A stretch of DNA of 64,000 bases from Sindora glabra (taxonomy: Eukaryota; Streptophyta; Magnoliopsida; Fabales; Fabaceae). A program made the position numbers and the translations under genes. Where the stretch lies: assembly GCA_020226215.1 (NCBI GenBank), contig CM035230.1, positions 25,711,883 through 25,775,882 on the forward strand. The letters are read 5' to 3'. The notes beneath the pieces were generated by a model. It ran no database searches. It was given only the letters and a program-made list of their open reading frames with translations, and had not been told where the DNA came from. Of the stretch, positions 37,985-49,116 are shown piece after piece. Position 1 is the first letter of the stretch. Every line of letters starts with the position of its first letter.

Positions 37985-40265
37985 AACAATCACCCTAATA
38001 ATGTGCTTTAGCACGTATGGCAACAATTTCATTAGTACAAAGATCCCAAAGATGAGGTAGATATTTAGTTCCTTCAGCCGCCTAATACAAAAGTAGGGAA
38101 AATCAGGAGCAACATAACCAATATCAATATAAAAAAAATAAATGTTGGGTAGGCTGGCACTTAATTGGCACAAGTCTCTACTTGCACAATATGTGGCCCA
38201 AACCACAATGCTTACTTTTCCAATATAGTAAACATTAAGTCCATGAGCATGAAGTGCTTGAGTTAATGTCTGGCCATCCATAAGCAAAACTTAAAGTGTG
38301 CAAAGATCTTGTATAAACTTTGGAAGCACAACATTAGTAAGATAAATGCTAACTTTCTTCACGTCCTCTTCATCGGCGGTTATTTCTTGGTGAATGTTAC
38401 GTGTAAAATGGTTTATCAATTAGCGCAAGTGCACACTGTCGTAAACAAGTAATAAAGTGATAAGTTAAGTATCGTTCCACGAGGATTGTTTCACCAAGTA
38501 CCAAAATTGATAACCTTAATACTATTTGGTGAATCGATTAATCAAGAATTAAGGTAAAATGAAAATTACAGAATAATTTAAATAAATAAGAATGCAAATT
38601 AAGTAAAGATTAATATGAATGAAAATCCTAGGGATCAGACTTCACTTAGCAATTTCGGATTGAATCATCTATCTACACTAATCTAATTTTAACTCTTTTA
38701 ATTAATAGTTAAATTTTTCTAAATTAATTACTAGCCTTTTCCAAGGTCAAGTAATTCTATCATTAATTGCTAATTCACTATATTCCTATGTGAATTAAAA
38801 TAACTAATCATGCATTAGGATTTATGGAACTCATTAAGACTATATAAATCATATGAATATATTCTTATTTCATATACAATTTACAGTTTTAATTATAGGT
38901 TCCATACACATGTATCTCCTTCCGGTCTCAACATGCATATTGAGTTCATTCAAAAGGTGGCCAATCAATTGAAAGCATTAAGAGAAATAATTAAAACTCA
39001 ATCTAGGAGAAGAAAATTGAAATTAGTTTTCATATATTATAATTCAATCTGTTATTATCAAGTTACGTCATCACCCTAGAAAGATGAAAAATTAGAACAT
39101 AATAAAATTAAAAACAAACTCAAAATCATATAAAAATATGATCACATTCATGATACAAACCTAAGGTTATAATTACAAATGCATGAAAATAGAAATGGTA
39201 TCCATCCATGTAGGAGGTAAAACCTTCCATATAGGATGACAACCTAGCCTTCTATGTAGGAGGCATATAAAAAGAACTAAAAATGCATGAACTAAACTAC
39301 TCTCTAAGATGAATGAATCAATGCTTGAATGCTGCAAATGATCTCTACTTCTACCTATTTATAGGTGAATGAATCAGCTGCAAGTCATAAATCTTGACTA
39401 TTAGCTACCATTCATGGTCTTTAGCTATCCTTCTTGATTTTTGCAGTAATAATTCTTCTGACTTGTTGGTAATTTTTTATCACCAAAATGGTAGATTTAC
39501 ATCTTTCTATCAATATAGGAGTTGTAGAACCGGATCTTAAATTTCAAATGCCGCAAAGAACTCCTAATTTTAATATTTCTATCTCAAGTTATGATCAGAT
39601 TAGTAGCCAAAGGTCAGATTCCGCCAAAACTACTGTTTCATTTTACAAGCAGAATTTGAGATCCTTAGATGCCGAACTGAGTTTTTCTTTAAACATGAAA
39701 GTTGTAGGAATTTTTCTTAACTTTTTAACCATATAAAGAACAACCCAATCCAACATCCAAAACTCTAGATATAGCCTAAAACCTGAAATAGGATTAAAAT
39801 ACAGCATTATCTAAAAGATTTGATTTCATTTCAAATTCAAGACCCATTCACAAAATGCAACTAAATTTATTAAATTAAACAAGATAATATCCAAAAAATG
39901 CATTATACAAGGGAAAATAAATATGTAAATATTTTATGTATCAATGAATATGATCAAATATGAGATCAACATAAAAAATGTTAAAAAAGATGGATAGAGA
40001 GAAATAGAAAAAAATATGTATATAAATATGTAAATAAAGGGAAAATAAAATTCATGAACAACCTCTTCACTCCTAGCTAATTTGAACTCAGTAAAGACAT
40101 TAAGGTTAAAAGTAATTTCAACATGCTAATTAGCAAGTGCAGAAATAAGTTCTTAGGCGTCCACAGTCATCTCTTCCTTAGCTATAACCTGCAGAATGTA
40201 CTCAGGCCACATATGCCTAAGTCAAATTGTCTAGCATGAAATTGAGCTTGAACAGAGTATATTGT
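37985..40265 (-). pseudogene. FMT: FRIENDLY / clustered mitochondria (CLU) protein gene fragment
   Basis: Exon pieces on the - strand match the central CLU region of plant FRIENDLY proteins in order. These are EITFNLNVFTEFKLA near 40075-40120; EITADEEDVKKVSIYLTNVV and PKFIQDLCTL then MDGQTLTQALHAHGLN and YIGK at about 38401-38216; a GT-AG intron at 38215-38082; and AAEGTKYLPHLWDLCTNEIV from 38081. A TAA at 38293-38291 replaces the codon before VLLMDGQT, a frameshift follows NEIV, and 1.65 kb of foreign DNA splits the first two pieces. FRIENDLY acts in mitochondrial distribution and mitophagy. This copy cannot make that protein. The retained intron points to capture from genomic DNA, not from mRNA. 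Confidence 0.85.
38405..40060. mobile_element. Unclassified insertion inside the captured CLU fragment
   Basis: About 1.65 kb of non-coding DNA interrupts the CLU reading frame at the equivalent of residues that are contiguous in the intact protein family. Its left part (38415-38500) has a non-random, GC-richer segment including GCGCAAGTGCACACTGTCGT and GTATCGTTCCACGAGGATTG. Such strings look like the internal region of non-autonomous plant elements, but I found no LTRs, TIRs or target duplication. It could also be a large intron. Confidence 0.4.
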
Positions 40266-42609
40266 AAACTTAAAAAAATACAGTGCTTACTCTTAATATA
40301 TGGATGTCATAATCCAAGACATTGAATCAAACACATAAAGAATGAAGATATCTACTTAACAGTGAGGGGAGAGGGGTCATACTGCTAAGAAGGCCATCTT
40401 TTAAAAAACATAATATGAAAAAGAAGGAATAAATGAGTCCCAAAATTAATATTTTGCTTTTCCTTTTAGTAGTAACACAACTCTTCTACCATGGATGTTA
40501 TTCATTTATCAGTATTTATTGTTATTGAATACTCAATACAAAGTTACCAAAGTAGAGTCTACTAAGAGACATCATATGACCGCTATGCATTAATGTTAAG
40601 ACAAAAGCACAAGCAACAGAGTGACTTTATTTTTGTCGAGGCTAAAATGAACTTAGTTTTAATACAGGGGGAGATGGTACAAGTCTCACAAAGATCCTAG
40701 TAAATATCACACACTATAACAATATGTAAAGATAATAATGCAAACTTCATGTTTGTGAAAAATGTAAGTTATATGATTAAGAAACTACAATCATATGTTG
40801 CTCTAGATACAATGTTCACTTGCTTGTCAAAGTTAGCAATGTTTTGAACTAAAGGTCACTCCTCCTAGTTTGAAATTTGAATCCTACCGTAGAAATTCTT
40901 AGTCCTAAATATATTTATCCTTTTGTTAGTAGCATCAAAACTTTCAGTTCTCTAGTTTACATTCTTCACAACATAAACAAACTTATGTTAACACTCACTA
41001 AACAAATTGCTAGGTCATCTTTCATAAAGATGTATAAACAACACATTACATAGACTATATATTACGCACTAAAAGTTAGCACAGAGCCATATGGCAATAT
41101 TTTCATAAGTTAATATAGTAGATTTTTGTCTCATATCACACATCAAACTGCCTGCATGATTTCTCTCACTCCATCTTTTGATGGTGGATCAAAATATGAA
41201 CCAGGCAAACGTTTGTTAATATCACTACAAAAGATAAAAAGTTTACTTTCAAATTATATAACTACAACATCTTATCGATTAAAGTAAAAGTTAAAAGATA
41301 ATTAGAAAGCAAGCTTCTCACTTGCACATAAACAAAATAGCAATATACAGATCTTTAAGATTTAAAGTAGCTTTTCCTAATTGATTCTTCACATCATAAA
41401 AAACCTGATCTGCTATCTTCTTTGTCTACCTTTGCCTCTACTCCTTACCTATGTAAAGTATCAGATTTAATTGCAAGCAGGGTATTGCATGTCATGATTT
41501 AATAATAAATTGTGTGTAATGTCTTACATGATCATTAGAGCAGTAATTAGCTATGGCATAAGATGAAAAAGTACTGTTGAATCACTTAAACATGCACACA
41601 AAGGGAGAGAAAAAAAGGGTAAAAGAATACCTTCATCACTTTTATTGGTTGTCTCTAAGTTTATGTGGAATGAAGTAAGCATATGTTTAACTCATGAAAT
41701 TAAATAAGGTAAGGACTAAATTATATCAAAGAATTTGATAAATAACATATAAAGGGAATTTTAGAGATTTATTATTTTAATAGCTAAGGAATTGGTATAT
41801 TTAAGTGTAAAAGACTAGCTGAGTAACATACATAATTTCTAATTGCAAAAAATTTTTAGATTTCATAATATTATTCCTCTTGTTACTTAACTTGAATCAC
41901 CACATGTAATTTCCATAAAAATTCTTAACTAACTAATCATGAACTACACAGCCATTCCTTTAAAAAAAAAATTCAAAATACCAATTTGCCCTGTGACCCC
42001 CATATGCACGTACATATTATAAACAAATAGTATAGAAAAGGCCCTTCCCTCATTCATTGCAACCAGATTATATAGCTCTAGTTTTATCCTACTAGTAGTA
42101 GCAGTAGGCTCACAATCAAAACATTTGAAATACATAAACACAGATTTATTGGTTTTGTACAGTAAAAAAAAGTCTAGCAAGCTGAGAAAAAATAGAGCAC
42201 TATTGAATCTTGAAAACTGAAAAATCAAGTGAACCCATAAAAGATTTAATCTCCAATCTAGTCTGGCCGTTCACTAATGAAAGGATAATTTAATCATTCA
42301 AAGTAAAATTAAATCTAATAAACATTTAACCTGATTGATTTCATAGAACGACGGGATGATCCAACTCAAAAACAAACCAAGAAATGTAACACTGAATAAA
42401 TTAACAAAAACTAGACAAGAAAAAAAATGCAAGAACATAAATGATGGAATCTGTGTAATCTACAAGCAGAAATGAGCAAATGGAATGCAATTTTTATTAA
42501 AAAAGAAAAATTAGAAGTCATCCATTAATTACCTTGTAGTCTATCTATGACTTGTCCCATATCAATCGTTATGGACTAAAAGTTGTTGTTGGCAGAGAGA
42601 AGCCATGGG
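40266..42609. other. Pack-MULE interior, right part
   Basis: Mostly AT-rich. On the - strand near 41150-41220 a short frame reads RLPGSYFDPPSKDGVREIM, which looks coding but is unassigned and may be a further captured exon. No other gene is supported. Confidence 0.4.
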
Positions 42610-43071
42610 ACAGCCCTATAGCGAAGAGAAAGCACGCAATAATGGCATCATGGATCAGGGCTTGAGATAGAGTTCGTGAACGGCACTGAGCCAGGGCAAA
42701 GATACAAATAGAGAGGAAGATCTTGTTTGAGAGAAGCTACCCAACAATGGCTCCGGGGATGATCTATTTAGAGACAATATTTGATCGGTGCTAAATGCCG
42801 GGATGCAGGAAGAAAAGGGAGAAACTCGGGCCTGCACAACAAAAGGGCAAATTCAAACATAACCTAATTTAAAATAATATAATATATTATTATTTACATT
42901 GCAGCGAGAAATGGAAAAAGGAAAGTTTGAGGGACAATTTGGCAATTTCAGTAAAAAAATTATACTATAGCCGGAAAATAGCCTACGATTAGCCATGCGT
43001 CACCATCTAATTGAGTCACATGTCCAAGGTGAGTCACCCATAAACAGGATTGGGGTATTGTAGTTTAGACC
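42610..43071 (-). repeat. Right terminal inverted repeat of the Pack-MULE
   Basis: The inverted partner of 33551-33990. It is relatively GC-rich, and in Pack-MULEs such TIRs often act as promoters. The 9 bases after it (43072-43080) match the 9 before the left arm at 8 positions. Confidence 0.72.
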
Positions 43072-45063
43072 TTTTATTAATCACATTCAATAACACTAGC
43101 CACGTTAAATAATTACTGCTTACAGATTTCTTTTAATAAATTATGTACCTTTCATTTTTTTATTTTATTAGAGCATGTAGGCTTTATTGTAATTAATATA
43201 TTAATTATTATTATTGTTAATGATGAAGTGTAGCTTTAATTATCAAGAATAGCTTATTGTTTATCTATATTTATATATTATATATTAGTCGTAATATTTT
43301 TTTGCCTCCTTTATACCTAATGTCATTTTTATAACTTACTATGTGTATTAATTATGATGTTCTTTGCCCCTTTTTTTGTCAAATATCATTTTTGTAACTT
43401 GTTATATGTTAATTTATCATTTCTTCTCAATAAATATTCTGTCGAGATAAATCATACATATGCAATCAATATAAGGGACTAAATCTTTCATTCATACATA
43501 GTAATTTATATTAAATTAAGAAAAAAAGTTAAAATTATATTTTTTAATTTATTATATTTGTATAATTTTTCTAATTCATTTTCCTAATTTATTGAACTTT
43601 TCTAATTTTCTTGTATTCTTTTCATTTGTCGAATAATCTCCTTGATTTCTTCCCTTTATTTATTTCATTCATAATCTCTTTAATATTTTTTTGAATTTCG
43701 TTCCTTTATTTATTGTATTTTCATAATCTTTTCAAATTTCTATCTCTGATTTACTAAGTTTTTATAATTATCATGCATTTTCTTCCTCTTTAGAATGATT
43801 TTACTAACTTTTTCTCTTATCTAGTTAATTTTTATGTGCATTGGTTTATCATTAGAAATTAATTTATTTATTCAAACAAAAATCATGCTTTCATCTGCGT
43901 TACATCATCGAAAGATATTCAAATTCTTATAACAATCTCTTTGTCTTATATTTTTTCTGTTGGCTGACCTTCTTTTATTACACATTTCTCTCATATCTTT
44001 CAATTCTAAATTGTAAAAATATATGATTAGTCCTAAGTCCAATCGAGTAAGCTATTCAATTTCTAAGTGATATTATTTTGCTATTAATAATAACCACTTA
44101 TTAAATCATTGTGGTGTCATTTCAACAATCATTAATTAGCTTTGGTGATTCTTTCTAGCATTTCACTTTATTATAGTTGTTAATTGGTGAGTATCGGTCT
44201 CTTTAAAAATAGCTTTATGTTTTTTTAATTTTATTTTGTTAATATTATTTTCTTCTTTGATTCCTTCTCATGCAGTTATATATGGCATGACTGTATTAGG
44301 AAATTTTTTTATAATAAACAGAGAATTTACTTTCTAATTTTTAACAGTCATTCATTCTGTTACATTAAAATAGAATATACAATAACATTAAAATTTTAAT
44401 ATTATGATAAAATTAAATATTATTCTATTTGAAAAAATTAGCATGCAAAATTTTGCTTAGAATAGTTATATGAGTGAGAATAGATTTAAGTAATGAGTTT
44501 CAATATAACATAAGATTGAAGTAAGTGAAGGATAATTTCATTCTAATAGACAATCTTTTTGAACTCATAATCTTTTGCTTCTTAAAAATTTTATAATTTG
44601 TATCAATTTTTTTTATATAATGTAAATTTATTATGCACAACTTGTTTTAGTGTATAAGGTGAATTAATTTTTTATAATTCTAGATATGACATAAGGTTTA
44701 TGTATATTTGTCTTTCCAATATAGATTAATAAGAAGAAAAAGTTTTACATATTCAACTTTAAGAAAATATATAATGCAATTTTTTTGTCAAAGATTGAAG
44801 TTTATATACATTTAAATTTCTATTAAAGGCAAATGAATATTTATCTTCTCATTGCAAGCTAAATTTCAATCCTTAATTATATTTAGCATATGTACGTTTG
44901 CGTTACAACATATAACTTTTAAAAAGATTAATATATTTAATCAATTAGATATTCTTTTTATAAAAAATATTTGGAAAGATTGCAAATTAAACAACGTTTA
45001 TTTTTTTATTATTTATAACAATTTACATTTATATATAATTAAGAATGGATCTATATACATTCA

Positions 45064-45067
<4 letters not shown>

Positions 45068-45138
<71 letters not shown>
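45068..45138. repeat. (AT)n microsatellite, about 70 bp
   Basis: A long uninterrupted AT run, which gives the meaningless alternating Ile-Tyr frame seen here. It ends in ATGTATGTATG like the run at 33343. Confidence 0.95.
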
Positions 45139-45148
<10 letters not shown>

Positions 45149-45449
45149 AATTTTATGTCATTTTTCCTAAATGTAATTTATTTTAATATTTAAATATGCA
45201 TGCATTTTTTTAATTGTAGTAATGATTGCTATTAATATAATATTACAATAATATGATAATTTTATCAATTAGTAATGAGTTAAAAAATATATAATACATC
45301 CTCTTGCTTAACTTAAATATAATTAGATTAATTTTATAGTTATTTAATTGATATAAATATAGTGACATATTTTATATTAATTGTTTGAATTTCTCATAAT
45401 TTAAAATTTACAAACTTGAAATTATATTATAAATTATTATTAATTAAAA

Positions 45450-45490
45450 TTAATTAAATCAATACATTGCATGGGTTACATGCTAGTTCT
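45450..45490 (+). mobile_element. Possible Helitron 3' terminus (and start of a second element)
   Basis: GCATGGGTTACATGC forms a small perfect hairpin that runs directly into CTAG followed by T, as in the CTRR-T end of Helitrons. Directly after it, TCTAATATATATAGG begins with the TC typical of Helitron 5' ends. The hairpin is shorter and closer to the end than usual, and no helicase or second boundary was located. Confidence 0.35.
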
Positions 45491-45771
45491 AATATATATA
45501 GGAGCTTCTGTAGTCTATCACCATATTTATATATTATATACTGGTCATGATATTTTTTACTTCCTATTATGACAAATGTCATTTCTTATAATTTGTTATA
45601 TGTTAATTTATTATTTTTTAATAAAAATTAAATTTGTCATTTTTTATTGGAAAGATAAATTATGATATAAAAAATAATTATTCTTATAATATTAAATTAA
45701 TTTTTAATAAAAATTTAAATTTAAATTTAAATCTTTATTTATTACTAGAATTCACAACTATTTATTTATTT

Positions 45772-46078
45772 TATTCTCATAAAAATCTTCCCATATTATA
45801 TTTATATTTTACTTTTTTTCCCTTCTCCACATTTAATCACTTTAAAACCATTATTTAATATCATTTTATTTAAGATGAGAGTTTTTATTTTTATTTTTAA
45901 TATTTATAAATTTACAATTACCTAATTATTTCATTCTTATAAAAATTATTTTATTCTCATAAAAGCTCCCCAAATTATATTTAAATTTTATTTTCTTCTT
46001 TTTTCACCTTTAATCACTTCAAAACTCTCATTTTTTTAGATAAGAGTTTTCATCTTTATTTTCAATATTTATAAATAT
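45772..46078. repeat. Tandem duplication of about 130-180 bp
   Basis: Both copies share TTATTCTCATAAAA, AATTATATTTAAATTTTA-type text, TTTAATCACTT and a GATAAGAGTTTTxATxTTTATTTT end. Moderately diverged. Confidence 0.6.
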
Positions 46079-47232
46079 TTTCTTTTACTATTTATGATCA
46101 TTCATAATTGTTTTGTAATTGCTGAATCCAAAGTTTTATCATGTAAATTTTTTTTATAATTTATTTTTTTCTTTGAACTATTATTATTGCAGTTTGGTTG
46201 TCCTTTTTTTATTATAAGTTCTTTATTTTATTAGATTTTTACTATTTGAAAAAAAATTATAACTTAATTAGCTCTCATTAGTTTAATATATTCTTGATAT
46301 GTAAAATTGTAAAAGCATATAATTTCATATAGTTTATATAATTTACTTTACTAGATAAAATTTTTAGTTATTTTATACTAATTAGCAAGAAAAGTACAAT
46401 TTTAAAAAAATTATAGAAAGAGAAGAGTTGTCATATGAATATATGAATTATCAATTATGAAATTTATAAATTTGAAGTTAAAAATACATATAAATAGATC
46501 ATTTTTATTACCTTAAATTTGCATAAAAATATTAAGATGAACAAATACAATATTTTCTACTTTGAAATTTAAAAATCATTTCATCTTTATCTTCATTTAA
46601 TTTGATTACAAATTTTTTTACCCTTATCTTCATCTCATTTAATATCTAATTTAGAATTTATAAAATTTTATCTATAATGCACTTTCTTTTCATATTCATT
46701 TGATAAAAATCTTCTTTTACTTCCATAAATAAATGAACAATTCAATTTATACCTATCTATCAAATGATATTTGTCATTAAGTACATCAATAATTCATCTT
46801 CATTGGATGGATTTTTACTAAGGTAATAATAAATTTATTTTTCTATTTCATAGTCCAATTAATAATTTCCTTTTTTGTATTATTTCCCTAAAGAATTATA
46901 TTATTTCTCTTACCTTTTTTATTCTTCTCTGTGTTATCAACATCTTAAACTTCAACTAACGGGTAAATCAATTTTTTTTTCTAAAAATTCGATACTTATG
47001 TGCACTTTTTATTTATTTAATATTTTTTTATTTTTGATTATATTTCAAGAAAGAAATCTTATTATAATACACATTTTAAAAGATATTAAATATGAATTGG
47101 TCATTAGTGTTTTATAATCAAAAGCTATTTCTCTCTTTTATGTGAATTAAAAAATATAAAATATTTTATATCAAAATATTAAATTTTAGTCAACATATAT
47201 ATCATAATTTATAGATTTTAATGAGTTATTTC

Positions 47233-47910
47233 CAATATAAAATTATTACTTTCAAAATTTTATTTTTAAAAGTTTAGTTTATACTGTAATGTAGTAAATA
47301 AAAAATATATTATATTATTATTATAAAAAAATTTATTCTTATCATAAATTATATTATTAAATACTAATTTTAATTATAATAATTATCTTCAAAATAGTAT
47401 CTACTTAATGTGATGTTCAAATTTAAAATTAATTTTTGATAAAATAAATTTAAAATTAATTATCTAGTTGAATGGTAAGTAAAATGAGTGAAGAGATTAT
47501 TTTTTTCTTAGACTTGTTGGCTATATATTAATTAATTTTTCATTTGACTCTATAAATAATTAATATATAATTATAATATTATATTATATTATTAACATAA
47601 ATATTCATTTGTAATATAAAGTTACTACTTTCAAAAGTTTATTTTGTGTAGTAAAGTGGTAAATAAAAAAATACATTAGTATTAAAAAATTTATTCTCAT
47701 CATAAATTATGTTATTAAATATTAATGTTAATGATAATAATTATGTTAAAAAATTGTATCTAATTAATGAAATATTTAAATTTAAAATCAATTACCTTCT
47801 TAAATTGAGTAAAATTAATAGAGAAATAATTTTTTTCTTAAATCTGTTAGCCATATATTAATTAAATTTTTATTTAATTTTTTATAAATAATTATTATAT
47901 AATTAAAATA
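47233..47910. repeat. Tandem duplication of about 350 bp (period near 378)
   Basis: Copies lie at about 47233-47580 and 47611-47910. Landmarks in both are AATATAAAxTTACTACTTTCAAAA, TTTATTCTxATCATAAATTA and TTGTTGGCTATATATTAATTAA (second copy TGTTAGCCATATATTAATTAA). Non-coding. Confidence 0.7.
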
Positions 47911-48629
47911 AATATTTATACGCACGGTAGGACATCCAGTAAATTTACTAGATCAAATTAAAATAAAAAGAAAAGGCTAGTTGACACGTGTCATGCTACT
48001 GGCTTCAGCGTGTTACTAAGATTGAGAAAAATAGATAAATTATTTATTAAAGTAATTAATCAACTTCGATCACAAAAAATTGTCTGAAAATTATAAATTG
48101 TATTAAATGGGCATAGCTCCTTTCTCATCAACTCGTCGCTAATGTTAATTAATTCTTCTTTCCTGAAAAGGAATATTTTCAAGAGAATTTCCAAATAAAA
48201 TCCGTTTAATTATCGCATACTTTTTATTAAATTAACATTTTTATTGATAATTCACCATACTGTATTTGATACAACATTTTTTCTCGCTAAGAAGCATCTA
48301 TATATGTTATATTATATTTTGTTATCCCTAACTTCCATCTTTCTTTATTTAATTTTAAACAATATGTTTTTATCATAATTGTTATTTAGTATGATGGTAG
48401 AACCTTACTTAAAAATATCATAACGAACGGAATTTTTTTTAGCTTATGTTCGGCTCATATTATTTTTTTATGTTAATTTATGTAAGTTTCATTTAAATTA
48501 AATTTATGACTAATTCATTTTAATTCATTAAGCTTAAATCAATTATATTAATAAAGTATTTTGTTGATAATTTAACGCTTTACAAAATTTATAAAAATAA
48601 ATATGATGGATCCATGTGTTTAATTGTGG

Positions 48630-49080
48630 GTAGGGGTGCACATAGGTCAATTGATATATCAAAGGTTTATGGCCAAACTTATGACCTAACTTAACATAGT
48701 TTATTTATCTAATTAAATTAAATTAAATTAAGGCCTATAAATTAATTTATTTAAATAAATAGGCTAAGTTTTTCTTTAAATAGACTAAGCCTTTCTTCTT
48801 TGGCTTCAGCTTGTAAGTATATTAAGTTAATCTATTTAATTATTAATATATTCATAAATAATATAGATATTTTAATATATATATATATATATATATATGT
48901 TAAATTAAGCCATTAGACAATTTTGAATTTTAAGAAGATGTTAACTTATTGGCAAATTTGAAAATCTATTTATATAAGTAGATTTTTAAATAGGTTAATA
49001 AATTAAGTTAAATTTCTTTACAAAATTAGGCTGAAGTTAAATTTTGATCTTATATAAACTAATAGACCAGATTTAAAGTA
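48630..49080. repeat. Dispersed-repeat-like block with AT microsatellite
   Basis: It begins near GGGTGCACATAGGTCAATTG and holds repeated TTAAATTAAATTAA and an AT run at 48876-48898. The opening phrase resembles ends of dispersed plant repeats, but no inverted end or target duplication was identified. Confidence 0.3.
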
Positions 49081-49116
49081 ATGATTTAGAAAGTAAGTCT
49101 AGCATATTTAATGTAA

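Larger units (their letters stand above)
33551..43071. mobile_element. Long-TIR Mutator-like element carrying gene fragments (Pack-MULE), 9.5 kb
   Basis: The left end from 33551 (GTCAGACTACAAC) and the right end read inverted from 43071 (GGTCTAAACTACAAT) are related over roughly 300-450 bases. Shared landmarks include GGGTAACTCACCTTGG / GGGTGACTCACCTTGG and CTTTTGTTATGCAGGC / CTTTTGTTGTGCAGGC. The flanks are TTTTATTGA (33542-33550) and TTTTATTAA (43072-43080), a 9-bp target duplication with one mismatch, as expected for Mutator-like elements. No MURA transposase was recognised. The interior instead holds broken exons of a CLU/FRIENDLY gene, part of a second gene, a MITE and another insertion, so it is probably non-autonomous. 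Confidence 0.8.
43081..49107. other. AT-rich repeat DNA
   Basis: No genes. Sequence near 43260-43440 is related to 45510-45660, and several tandem duplications are listed separately. The frames around 44852, 45634 and 46875 are products of AT composition. Confidence 0.5.

Noticed and set aside
38405..40060. LTR retrotransposon
   Set aside because: No pair of direct LTRs, primer-binding site or polypurine tract could be found.
41944..42228. 94-codon - strand frame in the Pack-MULE
   Set aside because: Its composition is driven by AT-rich DNA and no motif is recognisable.
44852..45193. 113-codon frame with alternating Ile-Tyr
   Set aside because: It is produced by an (AT)n microsatellite and has no protein-like composition.
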